A stretch of DNA of 25,320 nucleotides from Candidatus Stahliibacteriota bacterium (GCA_030592225.1 JAUVJT010000007.1:1-25320); one strand, 5' to 3'. Counted from the first letter of the stretch, positions 14,669-21,572 are shown. The notes: generated by a model from the letters alone, not told the origin. Translations and numbers: made by a program.

Positions 14669-16060
14669 ATGTCTTTGAATTTGACTTTCTACGGAGCCGC
14701 GCGAACGGTTACCGGTTCCAAGTTCGTTCTGCGTGCGCCTCGGGCCTCGGTGCTGACCGAGTACGGGCTGTTCCAAGGGCATCGCAAGAAAGCGTTTGAG
14801 ATAAACAGTCTCATTCCCCAGCAAGCGCTGGAAGCCGATGCCATGGTACTTTCCCATGCCCACATTGACCACTCCGGCAACATACCTCGTCTGGTTGCGG
14901 CGGGTTTTAACAAACCGATTTACGCAACTCCGGCCACCATAGATCTCGTCAAGGTGATGCTGATCGATTCTGCCGAGATACAGGTACGCGACGCCGAGTA
15001 CGTGAACAAGAAGCACGCCAAGAAGGGGATTCCCCCGGTTGAGTCTCTCTACACCGTAGAGGAAGCACAGGCCTCGTTGGAGTCCCTGAAGCCTGCTAAT
15101 TATTACGATCGTCATGAGATTGCTCCGGGTATTCACGCGACCCTTTATGACGCCGGTCACATCCTTGGTTCGGCCCAGGTGCTCTACGAGGTGGACGGCA
15201 AGCGTATTCTTTTTACCGGCGATCTTGGACAGCCTCAACTACCCATTGTGCGTGATCCCGATCGTGTGCCTGATCCCGACGTAATTATCTGTGAATCCAC
15301 TTACGGCGACCGGGTGCATCCCCCTGTCGAGGAAGCCAAGGAGAAACTGCGCAAGATTCTGCAGCAGGCTTATGATAGAGGGGCGAAGATACTGGTTCCC
15401 GCCTTCTCGGTCGGGCGCACCCAGGCACTGGTGTTCGTTATGCATCAGTTGATGAACGAAGGACTGCTGCCGCAGATGCCCATATGGGTCGACTCCCCCA
15501 TGTCGCTCGAGGCCACCCAGGTGTTTCGCAAACACCCGGAATGTTTCGATGAGGAGACCCGGGAATACCTCAAACGCGATGAGGATCCCTTCGGGTTCTA
15601 CCGTTTGCGTTACGTGAAGACGGTTGCCGAATCCAAGGCACTGAATGATATCAAGGCACCCAGCATGATTATTGCCTCGTCCGGGATGTGTGAAGGCGGT
15701 CGAGTGGTTCACCATTTGAAGCACACTGTCGGTGATGAGAAAAACGTTGTCCTTATCACCGGTTTTCAGGCACCCGGCACACTGGGGCGGCGCATTGTGG
15801 AGGGGCTGGACGTGGTGCGTCTTTACGGAGAGGAGTATCCCCTCAACGCCGAGGTTGAGATACTGAACGAGTACTCGGCACATGCCGACCGCAACGACCT
15901 GCTCGACTTGTTCAAGGGTTATGATCCCGGCAAGGTCAAGCAGGTTTTTCTGGTGCACGGCGATGTTGATCAATCCCGGGCGCTCGCCGAAGCGGTGTCA
16001 GATATGGGCTACAAAAACATCCAGATACCGGAGGTAGAGCAAACCTTTGAGCTGCGCTGA
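14669..16060 (+). CDS. MBL-fold beta-CASP RNA nuclease (CPSF-like)
   Basis: Predicted zinc-dependent RNA endo/exonuclease of 463 residues, normal length for the bacterial YSH1/CPSF73-like family. The start is certain because the family opening (LTFYGAARTVTGSKFVLR) follows the ATG directly. Metal-site motifs: HAHIDH (63-68), H154 in DAGHILGSAQ, D175 in LFTGDLG, and the beta-CASP motifs including STYGDR (200-205), SAHADR (393-398) and H420 in LVHGD. One oddity is motif 1: where the family has an Asp (usually VDCGLFQG), this protein has TEYGLFQG with Glu31. All other ligands are intact, so activity is still likely. Works in RNA processing or decay in the cytoplasm. The recombinase gene starts inside its last codons (14-nt overlap), so the two are cotranscribed. 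Confidence 0.9.
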   Translation: MSLNLTFYGAARTVTGSKFVLRAPRASVLTEYGLFQGHRKKAFEINSLIPQQALEADAMVLSHAHIDHSGNIPRLVAAGFNKPIYATPATIDLVKVMLIDSAEIQVRDAEYVNKKHAKKGIPPVESLYTVEEAQASLESLKPANYYDRHEIAPGIHATLYDAGHILGSAQVLYEVDGKRILFTGDLGQPQLPIVRDPDRVPDPDVIICESTYGDRVHPPVEEAKEKLRKILQQAYDRGAKILVPAFSVGRTQALVFVMHQLMNEGLLPQMPIWVDSPMSLEATQVFRKHPECFDEETREYLKRDEDPFGFYRLRYVKTVAESKALNDIKAPSMIIASSGMCEGGRVVHHLKHTVGDEKNVVLITGFQAPGTLGRRIVEGLDVVRLYGEEYPLNAEVEILNEYSAHADRNDLLDLFKGYDPGKVKQVFLVHGDVDQSRALAEAVSDMGYKNIQIPEVEQTFELR

Positions 16061-17018
16061 GCACGTCAACGATAGGCAGAAAAAGAGGGACCCTCTAATC
16101 GAGGAGTTTCTCAACTACCTGGTGGCGGAACGAGGGCTGGCCAGGAACTCGGTTGACGCCTACGCACGTGATCTTGACCAGTTTAGCGGTTTCCTGACCG
16201 AGAAAGCCAGACAAATCACCGATGTCACGTCCGCAACTCTCAGAGACTACCTGTCACGGCTTGCCGAGGCAGGACTGGCTCCCCGGTCAGTGGCCAGAAA
16301 ACTGTCCGCCATACGCATGTTTCTGCGCTACTTGAATGACGTGGGTAAGCTCTCCTCCGACCCCGGCGAAAACATCTCCAACCCCAAACTGGGCCGCAAG
16401 CTGCCCGAGGTACTTTCATTCGATGAGGTCAAGCGGGTGCTGGATGCGGTACAGGCAGCCACGAAAGAGGTTGACTCCAAACGCTCGGAGGCGGAAATAA
16501 AGCGCGCCCTCGCCTTACGCAACCATGCCATGCTGGAGGTGCTTTACGGCGCTGGATTGCGCATCTCCGAACTCATCGGCCTGCGCATCGGTGACGTTTA
16601 TCTTGACGAAGGTTTTGTTCGTGTCATCGGCAAGGGGGATAAGGAGAGGGTAGTTCCGGTTGGTGAGCCTGCGATACGCGCGGTGCGATCATACGTTGAC
16701 GCAGGCAGGGTCAATCTCCTGAAATTTCCTAGTCCTGTGCGCGACGCACTGTTCCTGAACGTCAGAGGAGGAGGGTTGTCCCGGATGGGGGCGTGGAAGA
16801 TAATCCACCGTTGCGTCGAGGAGGCAGGCATCAACCGTCACGTAACCCCTCACACCTTTCGCCACTCGTTTGCCACTCACCTACTCGAGGGTGGAGCCGA
16901 CCTGCGTGCGGTTCAGGAGATGCTGGGGCATGCAAGCATAACCACTACCGAGATATATACCCACGTGGACAGATCCTACCTGCGGGAGGTCTACAAGAGC
17001 TTTCATCCCCGGGCGTGA
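16047..17018 (+). CDS. xerD: XerC/XerD-type tyrosine recombinase
   Basis: Site-specific recombinase of 323 residues, probably for chromosome dimer resolution. The start is TTG 16047, overlapping the nuclease gene by 14 nt, with GGAGG (16030-16034) 12 nt upstream; no ATG or GTG lies nearby in frame. The SAM-like core-binding domain (about 16-105; LIEEFLNYLVAERGLA) precedes the catalytic domain. All active-site residues are visible: Arg172 (GLRISEL), Lys196 (GKGDKERVVPV), His269 and Arg272 (HTFRHSFATHLL), His295 (LGHASITTTEIYTHV) and the nucleophile Tyr304. Residues about 129-146 (EVDSKRSEAEIK) are an insertion relative to ordinary XerC/XerD and explain the extra length. XerC and XerD cannot be firmly separated without a tree; the symbol is a best guess. 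No integron, prophage or repeat flanks it, so a housekeeping role is favoured over a mobile integrase. Confidence 0.87.
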   Translation: MSCAEHVNDRQKKRDPLIEEFLNYLVAERGLARNSVDAYARDLDQFSGFLTEKARQITDVTSATLRDYLSRLAEAGLAPRSVARKLSAIRMFLRYLNDVGKLSSDPGENISNPKLGRKLPEVLSFDEVKRVLDAVQAATKEVDSKRSEAEIKRALALRNHAMLEVLYGAGLRISELIGLRIGDVYLDEGFVRVIGKGDKERVVPVGEPAIRAVRSYVDAGRVNLLKFPSPVRDALFLNVRGGGLSRMGAWKIIHRCVEEAGINRHVTPHTFRHSFATHLLEGGADLRAVQEMLGHASITTTEIYTHVDRSYLREVYKSFHPRA

Positions 17019-17067
17019 TTGTGACGCGCTGTCTGGTAATCTCTACGATATTATTAAAGGAACGTCG

Positions 17068-17433
17068 ATGCTGAGCAACGAGGAGTTTGAACGAATCGTC
17101 CGTGAAACCATCGAGGGTTTACCTGGGCGATTCCGCCAGATGCTTGATGAGCGCAACATCGTCATCGGCGTCAAGGACAGACCCGATCCGCACGATCCTC
17201 CCTCATTCATGGGTGGAAACGTCCTGGGGTTTTATCACGGCGTTCCCATGCACAAGCGCGGCGCGACAGGTTACGGTACCTGGCCCGATCGCATCGTTAT
17301 CTACAAGTCCCTTATCGAACACTACGCCGGAACTCCCTCAGGTATCCAAGCGCTCCTGCGCCGGGTGGTGCTGCACGAGATAGGACATTTCTTCGGATTG
17401 AGCGATGCAGAGTTGCGAAAGATTGGATACTAA
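17068..17433 (+). CDS. Minimal zinc metallopeptidase (DUF1025/MMP_TTHA0227-like)
   Basis: Small putative zincin of 121 residues. AAAGGAA (17056-17062) is 5 nt before ATG 17068. The C-terminal VLHEIGHFFGLSDAEL carries HExxHxxGxxD: His103, Glu104, His107 and probable third ligand Asp113. The upstream segment GTWPDRIVIYKSLIE matches the conserved core of this family, which is widespread, short, cytoplasmic and of unproved substrate. There is no signal peptide. It follows the recombinase by 49 nt, so may be read from the same transcript or from its own unproven promoter. It is the only protease-like gene in the window, but it is not next to the gasdermin-like gene. Confidence 0.85.
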   Translation: MLSNEEFERIVRETIEGLPGRFRQMLDERNIVIGVKDRPDPHDPPSFMGGNVLGFYHGVPMHKRGATGYGTWPDRIVIYKSLIEHYAGTPSGIQALLRRVVLHEIGHFFGLSDAELRKIGY

Positions 17434-17443
17434 CTTCTTGCTC

Positions 17444-17464
17444 CTTTTCTGCTATGCAGAAAAG
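17444..17464. repeat. Inverted repeat after the metallopeptidase gene
   Basis: CTTTTCTGC and GCAGAAAAG form a perfect 9-bp stem with loop TAT, 10 nt after the stop at 17433. There is no T-run after it on either strand, so it may stabilise the 3' end rather than terminate. Confidence 0.5.
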
Positions 17465-17473
17465 ATCGCAGAT

Positions 17474-17501
17474 AAAAAAAAAGCCAACCGTTCTGTTGGC
17501 T
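17474..17501 (-). terminator. Rho-independent terminator of tRNA-Leu
   Basis: On the minus strand AGCCAAC and GTTGGCT form a 7-bp stem with loop AGAACG, followed by an unbroken run of Ts. It lies about 57 nt past the tRNA 3' end. Confidence 0.85.
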
Positions 17502-17523
17502 GGCAATTCTTGTCGGGGTTTCC

Positions 17524-17546
17524 AAGACGTTACCGGGTAACGTCTT
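17524..17546. repeat. Near-perfect palindrome in the tRNA-Leu trailer
   Basis: AAGACGTTACC and GGTAACGTCTT are exact 11-bp inverted arms around a single G. It lies between the tRNA 3' end (17558) and its terminator. It would form a strong hairpin in the precursor or could be a protein-binding site. Confidence 0.55.
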
Positions 17547-17557
17547 AAGGCGGCAAG

Positions 17558-17639
17558 TGCCGGGGGCGGGACTTGAACCCGCACGGAGTTACCCATACGC
17601 CCCTCAAGCGTACGTGTCTGCCAATTTCACCACCCCGGC
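17558..17639 (-). tRNA. tRNA-Leu (anticodon GAG)
   Basis: An 82-nt type II tRNA. Acceptor GCCGGGG/CCCCGGC (7 bp); D arm GTG/CAC with AAATTGGCAGA; anticodon stem TACGC/GCGTA with loop TTGAGGG, giving anticodon GAG for CUC/CUU; a 13-nt variable arm; T arm GCGGG/CCCGC around TTCAAGT; discriminator A. The 3' CCA is not encoded (CTT follows), so it must be added by nucleotidyltransferase. Promoter at 17650-17677 and terminator at 17474-17501 make it a single-gene unit. Confidence 0.96.
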
Positions 17640-17649
17640 AAGGACTCTA

Positions 17650-17677
17650 AATATATCTAAATACCACCGGAAGTCAA
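17650..17677 (-). promoter_or_regulatory. Promoter of tRNA-Leu
   Basis: Minus strand TTGACT (17672-17677), 16-nt spacer, TATATT (17650-17655). The -10 ends 10 nt before the mature tRNA 5' end, leaving a very short 5' leader for RNase P. Confidence 0.65.
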
Positions 17678-17691
17678 CCGTCTGGTTTCAC

Positions 17692-17719
17692 TTGACAACC
17701 TCGCAACAAGGTGTATCCT
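17692..17719 (+). promoter_or_regulatory. Upstream promoter of the Ig/Fn3 lipoprotein gene
   Basis: TTGACA (17692-17697), 16-nt spacer, TATCCT (17714-17719). It is the first of two tandem promoters; its transcript would have a leader of about 60 nt before ATG 17788. Confidence 0.5.
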
Positions 17720-17732
17720 TTACTTTAAGAGA

Positions 17733-17760
17733 TTGACACGTTGAGGAAAAGGATTATGAT
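17733..17760 (+). promoter_or_regulatory. Downstream promoter of the Ig/Fn3 lipoprotein gene
   Basis: TTGACA (17733-17738), 16-nt spacer, TATGAT (17755-17760). Its transcript would begin about at the ATG at 17767, which is in frame with the ribosome-bound start at 17788. Confidence 0.6.
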
Positions 17761-17787
17761 AAATACATGCACATTAGGAGGTGCAGA

Positions 17788-18948
17788 ATGAAAAAAACCT
17801 TTGTGGCAATAGGGGTGCTAATGGTAGTGGTGGTTCTAGGGACATTTCTGGCTTGCAGCCCCAAGGATGTCGATCCCCCCCAGATAAGCATTGAGATCAG
17901 AGCGACCGACAACTACGAATCAAGTATAGACGGTAACGTCATTCAAGGCGTAGTGGAGATAGTCGCAACAGTAACTGACAACGTCGGCGTGGATACGGTA
18001 AGGTTCTTTATAGGTGATAGTATTCAGATAGGCACTCATTATAATGAACCTAATGACACCGTAAATGGCGTATACGTGTATGAGTGGAAGGTTTTCGAAC
18101 TAGTCAGGGATAGCCTTGACATTGGCCTTGAATATACAATTAGTGCGAAGGCCTGGGATGGGGCCGGAAACGAAGGGGTTTCAGAATCTCAAACGTTCGT
18201 TGTTACGATTGACAACCAGGCTCCCGAATCCCCCTATATGATGGATCCTGAGGATGATGATACGGTTAATCTCGTTTCCACCATGCTGAAGTGGCAGGGC
18301 AGCGATGCCGATCTGCATCCTATCCAGGAACTTGTATACAAGGTTTACTTTGGCGAGGGCAGCGCAGGCAACATGGATTCGGTATATTCCACCAAGAAAG
18401 GCACCGTTCCTGATACCGGTAACTGGGCAACCCCTCTTTGGGATAGAGACATAACTTATCTGGTACCTGAAACCGATTACTACTGGAAGGTTGTGGCAAC
18501 TGACCCTTACGGTCAATCAACTGAGAGTGAGACCTATCACTTCGAGCGCGGCGCCAATGGTATTCCGGATTATCCCAGGGCGTCAACTTCCCTTGACAGC
18601 TTCGGGGCGGTTATAGATATACCTGAAGACGGTACATTCAAGTTGACCTGGACATCAACAGACCCCAACGGTGACGCTCTCACCCACCGCGTTTACTTTG
18701 CCTCTGAGGATGAGGTGGATATTACCGATAAGGTGTTTGTGTATGAACTGGGAGATCCGATAAATCCGGTAATAGATACGTTTGGGAGATCTGAGTTGGC
18801 GGTTGCGGAGTACACGGTACAGGTATCACCCGGCGTCCAGTATTACTGGAGGCCTATATCGACCGATTTTTGGGGAGCTACTCCATCCTTCGCAGCCCCT
18901 GAAGATAACATAGCTGCCTGGAGTTTTACCGTGGCCGAAGAGGATTAG
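17788..18948 (+). CDS. Exported Ig/Fn3-domain protein, probable lipoprotein
   Basis: A 386-residue surface or periplasmic protein. I chose ATG 17788 because AGGAGG (17776-17781) lies 6 nt upstream and the signal peptide then has a normal length; an in-frame ATG at 17767 would add MHIRRCR. Residues 1-22 are a hydrophobic leader ending FLAC, with Cys23 as the likely lipidation site (position -3 is Phe, not the usual Leu). Residues about 30-142 are an Ig-like domain (VEIVATVTDNVGVDTVRFFI, YTISAKAWDGAGNEG). Two Fn3-like domains follow: about 145-243 (TMLKWQGSDAD, YYWKVVATDPYGQ) and about 250-385 (FKLTWTSTDPNGD, YYWRPISTDFWG). No catalytic motif. Probably a structural or binding surface protein; the partner is unknown. 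Monocistronic: two promoters before it and a terminator after it. Confidence 0.83.
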   Translation: MKKTFVAIGVLMVVVVLGTFLACSPKDVDPPQISIEIRATDNYESSIDGNVIQGVVEIVATVTDNVGVDTVRFFIGDSIQIGTHYNEPNDTVNGVYVYEWKVFELVRDSLDIGLEYTISAKAWDGAGNEGVSESQTFVVTIDNQAPESPYMMDPEDDDTVNLVSTMLKWQGSDADLHPIQELVYKVYFGEGSAGNMDSVYSTKKGTVPDTGNWATPLWDRDITYLVPETDYYWKVVATDPYGQSTESETYHFERGANGIPDYPRASTSLDSFGAVIDIPEDGTFKLTWTSTDPNGDALTHRVYFASEDEVDITDKVFVYELGDPINPVIDTFGRSELAVAEYTVQVSPGVQYYWRPISTDFWGATPSFAAPEDNIAAWSFTVAEED

Positions 18949-18985
18949 CCCTTGAAATAATTCCGCTCGTAACCGGGCAGACATT

Positions 18986-19020
18986 AACAAGGAGCGACCC
19001 CTGGGGTCGCTCCTTGTTTT
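18986..19020. terminator. Bidirectional terminator between convergent genes
   Basis: AACAAGGAGCGACCCC and GGGGTCGCTCCTTGTT are inverted around a single T, up to 16 bp, followed by T-rich sequence on the + strand (TTGTTTT). It serves the Ig/Fn3 gene ending at 18948 and may also serve the minus-strand gene ending at 19041. Confidence 0.85.
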
Positions 19021-19040
19021 AAAGTTTCTGTTTTCGTAGC

Positions 19041-19514
19041 TTAGAAGTAAAACCTGAATCCGACCCCGCCTCCGAAGTCGAATTCCCTGTCCGGATAGAA
19101 ATCCAGGAGAGGGTCAATTTCAGCAAAGAAACTTATCGGCTGGTAGATGTACTCCAGTCCTATGGGAAGTCGACCGGATATGATCATTTTCACGTCGGGT
19201 CGTTCATCAGAAGGAAGGGGGAGTTTCAGTAACCCACCGAGTCCTGCATAACCCGCCAGATGCCCGGTTGGGACATCCTCAATGGGAAAGTGGTACAGAT
19301 AACCTGTTTGAAGAGCGAGACGCTGGGATTGAAAATCCCAACCGACTATGGCATCGATAGCGCTTCTGTTTGAGAACCAGAACTTACCTGAAAGACCTAG
19401 CGGGAGTCCCAAGGCGATACCCACCCCGATGTTGCCGTGATCCGACTGCACGGCTAACGCTGTTCCGGTAAAGACCATTGAACACAGCAAGATAAATAAA
19501 AGAGCACGTTTCAT
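19041..19514 (-). CDS. Small outer-membrane beta-barrel protein
   Basis: A 157-residue exported protein. ACGGAGGT sits 3 nt before ATG 19514. Residues 1 to about 21 are a signal peptide (ALLFILLCSMVFTGTALA). The mature part alternates short hydrophobic beta-strands with turns (GNIGVGIALGLPLGLSGKFW, SAIDAIVGWDF, LALQTGYLYHF, GYAGLGGLLKL, ISFFAEIDPLLDFYP) and ends FGGGVGFRFYF with the terminal aromatic expected for an outer-membrane barrel. It is long enough for about eight strands. I do not recognise a named family; it resembles small uncharacterised barrel proteins of OmpA/OmpW size. Its own promoter (19540-19567) and the shared terminator make it monocistronic. Function unknown. Confidence 0.78.
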   Translation of the reverse strand: MKRALLFILLCSMVFTGTALAVQSDHGNIGVGIALGLPLGLSGKFWFSNRSAIDAIVGWDFQSQRLALQTGYLYHFPIEDVPTGHLAGYAGLGGLLKLPLPSDERPDVKMIISGRLPIGLEYIYQPISFFAEIDPLLDFYPDREFDFGGGVGFRFYF

Positions 19515-19539
19515 TGTACCTCCGTCTTTAATATATTAG

Positions 19540-19567
19540 AGGATAACCCAACATGAGGATTTGTCAA
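19540..19567 (-). promoter_or_regulatory. Promoter of the small barrel gene
   Basis: Minus strand TTGACA (19562-19567), 16-nt spacer, TATCCT (19540-19545). The leader of about 20 nt carries the strong GGAGGT site before ATG 19514. Confidence 0.6.
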
Positions 19568-19600
19568 TGGTTTTGTGTGTACTCTGTTTTGCCGTTAGCC

Positions 19601-19628
19601 TTGACAATCTGCAAATGAGGAGTATGCT
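19601..19628 (+). promoter_or_regulatory. Promoter of the cyclase operon, predicted leaderless
   Basis: TTGACA (19601-19606), 16-nt spacer, TATGCT (19623-19628), then 6 nt to ATG 19635. The expected transcript start falls on the start codon. A GAGGAG in the spacer (19617-19622) is 12 nt from the ATG and would be outside this transcript. Confidence 0.65.
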
Positions 19629-19634
19629 TTATTT

Positions 19635-20957
19635 ATGAAAAGACAAGGTATGGGGCTTGCGGGTAAGCTCATAATAATCTTCAGCGCACTCTACGGCCTG
19701 CTTCTGGCCGGAGTTCTGGCGATCTCGATTCATTTCTTTATCGAAGCCAAGGAACACGACGCCCATAACAGGGTGCTCGATTTGATAAACTCTATAGACC
19801 TTGCTCACCGGCGAATGGATGCCGAGGAGTTTGAAGTCTACGTATCCGAGGTATTCTCGCGGCGTTTCACCGCCGAGGGCTACGATCTCGATCTGATAGA
19901 AATCACGATAGTCTCAAGGCGGATGAGGATAAGCGAGGAACGCGACAAACCTGAAGATGGCCGTACACGCCGCTACCACACCGAAGTGCAGAACCCGCAG
20001 ACGGGAGACGTTTCCTATACCATCGACCTGGTCTATGCCCTGGCCAATCTTGAGCGGGGGATATGGAATCTTATACTGCGTATCGGTATTGTGGGTATGG
20101 CGGCTTTTGCAGCAGGCATAGTCCTTATCCTGTTTTTCGTCCGCAGGAGCACGAAGCCGCTGCGAACCTTGGCCTCGGCCATGCAGAAGGTTGGCCAGGG
20201 TAATCTCGCCGCCCGCGTTACCATTACCTCGAAAGACGAGGTGGGTGTTCTTGGCGAGGCTTTTAACTGGATGATGCGAGGTCTGGAAGAAGGTGAGTTC
20301 GTAAAAACCATCTTCAAGCGTTACGTGACCAGGCAGGTTGCGGAGACGATACTTGCCGAAAAGGACCTTGTACACCTTCAGGGCGAGAAGCGAGAGGTCT
20401 CGATTCTCTTTGGCGACATACGCGGCTTCACCAAACTCTCCCAGCAGATGTCGCCCGAGGAGATTATAACACTGCTCAACCATTACTTTGCGCCCATAAT
20501 TGACGTAATAATTGAAAGCGAGGGCGTGCTCGATAAGTTCATAGGCGACGGTTTCCTGGCGTTTTGGAATGCGCCTTTGCCCCAGCACGATTACGCTTTG
20601 CGTGCATGCCAGGCAGCACTTGGCATAAAAAGCGCAATCGCGAAACTCAATATCGAGCGTGAGAACCTTGGGCAGGTGCAGGTACAGATGGGGGTAGGAA
20701 TACATACAGGTTTTGCCATCGCTGGCAACATAGGTTCTTCCCGCAGGATGGAGTACACGATAATAGGGGAGAGCGTTAACTTCGCCGAACGGCTGCAGGA
20801 AGTGGCCTCGCGGGGCGAGATACTGGTTTCCGCCCGCACGCGCGAGCTGGTGGGCCAGCGGCTGCCCTTTGCCCCGCGGCGGATCAAAGTTGAAGATTAC
20901 GGTGATGCCGAGATAGAAGTATTTGAACTATTGCAACCCAAGGAGGATACGATATGA
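19635..20957 (+). CDS. Membrane-bound class III adenylate cyclase with HAMP domain
   Basis: Predicted cAMP-forming signalling enzyme, 440 residues. TM1 (about 12-36), an extracytoplasmic sensor of about 110 residues, TM2 (about 147-170), HAMP linker (about 170-222; RSTKPLRTLASAMQKVGQGN), then the catalytic domain (about 240-430). Catalytic residues are present: metal-binding Asp251 (ILFGDIRGFT) and Asp295 (FIGDGFLAFW), adenine-selecting Lys291, Thr375 (EYTIIGESVN), Asn382 and Arg386. Lys and Thr at these places favour ATP over GTP, as in class IIIb adenylate cyclases. The sensor is too divergent to assign a ligand. The promoter puts the transcript start on the ATG, so a leaderless message is likely. 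The stop overlaps the next start as ATGA, coupling it to the small exported protein. Confidence 0.9.
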   Translation: MKRQGMGLAGKLIIIFSALYGLLLAGVLAISIHFFIEAKEHDAHNRVLDLINSIDLAHRRMDAEEFEVYVSEVFSRRFTAEGYDLDLIEITIVSRRMRISEERDKPEDGRTRRYHTEVQNPQTGDVSYTIDLVYALANLERGIWNLILRIGIVGMAAFAAGIVLILFFVRRSTKPLRTLASAMQKVGQGNLAARVTITSKDEVGVLGEAFNWMMRGLEEGEFVKTIFKRYVTRQVAETILAEKDLVHLQGEKREVSILFGDIRGFTKLSQQMSPEEIITLLNHYFAPIIDVIIESEGVLDKFIGDGFLAFWNAPLPQHDYALRACQAALGIKSAIAKLNIERENLGQVQVQMGVGIHTGFAIAGNIGSSRRMEYTIIGESVNFAERLQEVASRGEILVSARTRELVGQRLPFAPRRIKVEDYGDAEIEVFELLQPKEDTI

Positions 20958-21544
20958 AGAAGCTGTGGGTACTTCTTCCTTTATGTGTATTTCTGGGGGC
21001 TGGTCTTTGCAGCAAGAAAGGGGAGGAAGAAAGGATAGTTGTCATAATACAGGACGAGACTTCGCCGAAGCCTGACTCCACGGCGTCGGATTCTGCAAGC
21101 TCAGACACGACCCGGATTCAGGATACTACACACGTGGTGGATACTATTGTTGATACGGTGGTTCTGGTGGATACCGTGGCCGCCGCGCCTGACACCCTTA
21201 TGCAAAGCAAGGCCGGTGTTCGTACCATGAGCCTTACCGGCGCGGTTGCCTTGCTGGAGCACGATCTTTCACGGGGTGACGCAAAGCGGATGCTTCGTCA
21301 CATTGACGCCCTGGGCGATGCGGTTTCAGCAGAACTTGAGAAGTTAGAGTCAATCGGTGAAGACAAACCCGGCGGCGAGCGAAGGCGGGCGCTGAATATG
21401 TTCCTGATGAAATTGTGGGGAGTGAAACGCGCCGTGAAGGACTTTGAAAAAGAAGGCATTCCCGAAGAGGACAAGGAGAATATCCAATCCCTCATAGATG
21501 CACTGGATACCCTGGCGCGTCGTATTGAGGGGAAGACTACCTAG
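20954..21544 (+). CDS. Small exported Asp/Thr-rich protein coupled to the cyclase
   Basis: A 196-residue protein of no family I recognise. AAGGAGG lies before ATG 20954, inside the end of the cyclase gene. The leader (residues 1 to about 18) ends GAGLC, so Cys19 could be lipidated, although Leu at -1 is atypical for a lipobox. It is followed by a charged segment and a low-complexity Asp/Thr/Val linker with repeated DT pairs (about 35-80; VDTIVDTVVLVDTV). The C-terminal ~110 residues are helical and charged (LEHDLSRGDAKRMLRHIDAL, then MKLWGVKRAVKDFEKEG). Overlap with the cyclase suggests it works with it, for example as a periplasmic partner of the cyclase sensor; that is inference. Confidence 0.75.
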   Translation: MKKLWVLLPLCVFLGAGLCSKKGEEERIVVIIQDETSPKPDSTASDSASSDTTRIQDTTHVVDTIVDTVVLVDTVAAAPDTLMQSKAGVRTMSLTGAVALLEHDLSRGDAKRMLRHIDALGDAVSAELEKLESIGEDKPGGERRRALNMFLMKLWGVKRAVKDFEKEGIPEEDKENIQSLIDALDTLARRIEGKTT

Positions 21545-21572
21545 CAGACTGTCCGAAAGCAACCAGTGCCTG

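Noticed and set aside
14285..15238. Long minus-strand open frame across the gasdermin-like and nuclease genes
   Set aside because: It crosses two well-supported + strand genes and has no start signal; taken as a shadow.
12706..17471. Near-identical 20-bp strings (12706-12725 and 17452-17471), 18 of 20 matching, both just after a gene end
   Set aside because: With two mismatches allowed, about one such pair is expected by chance in 25 kb; one copy is part of a local hairpin and the other is not.
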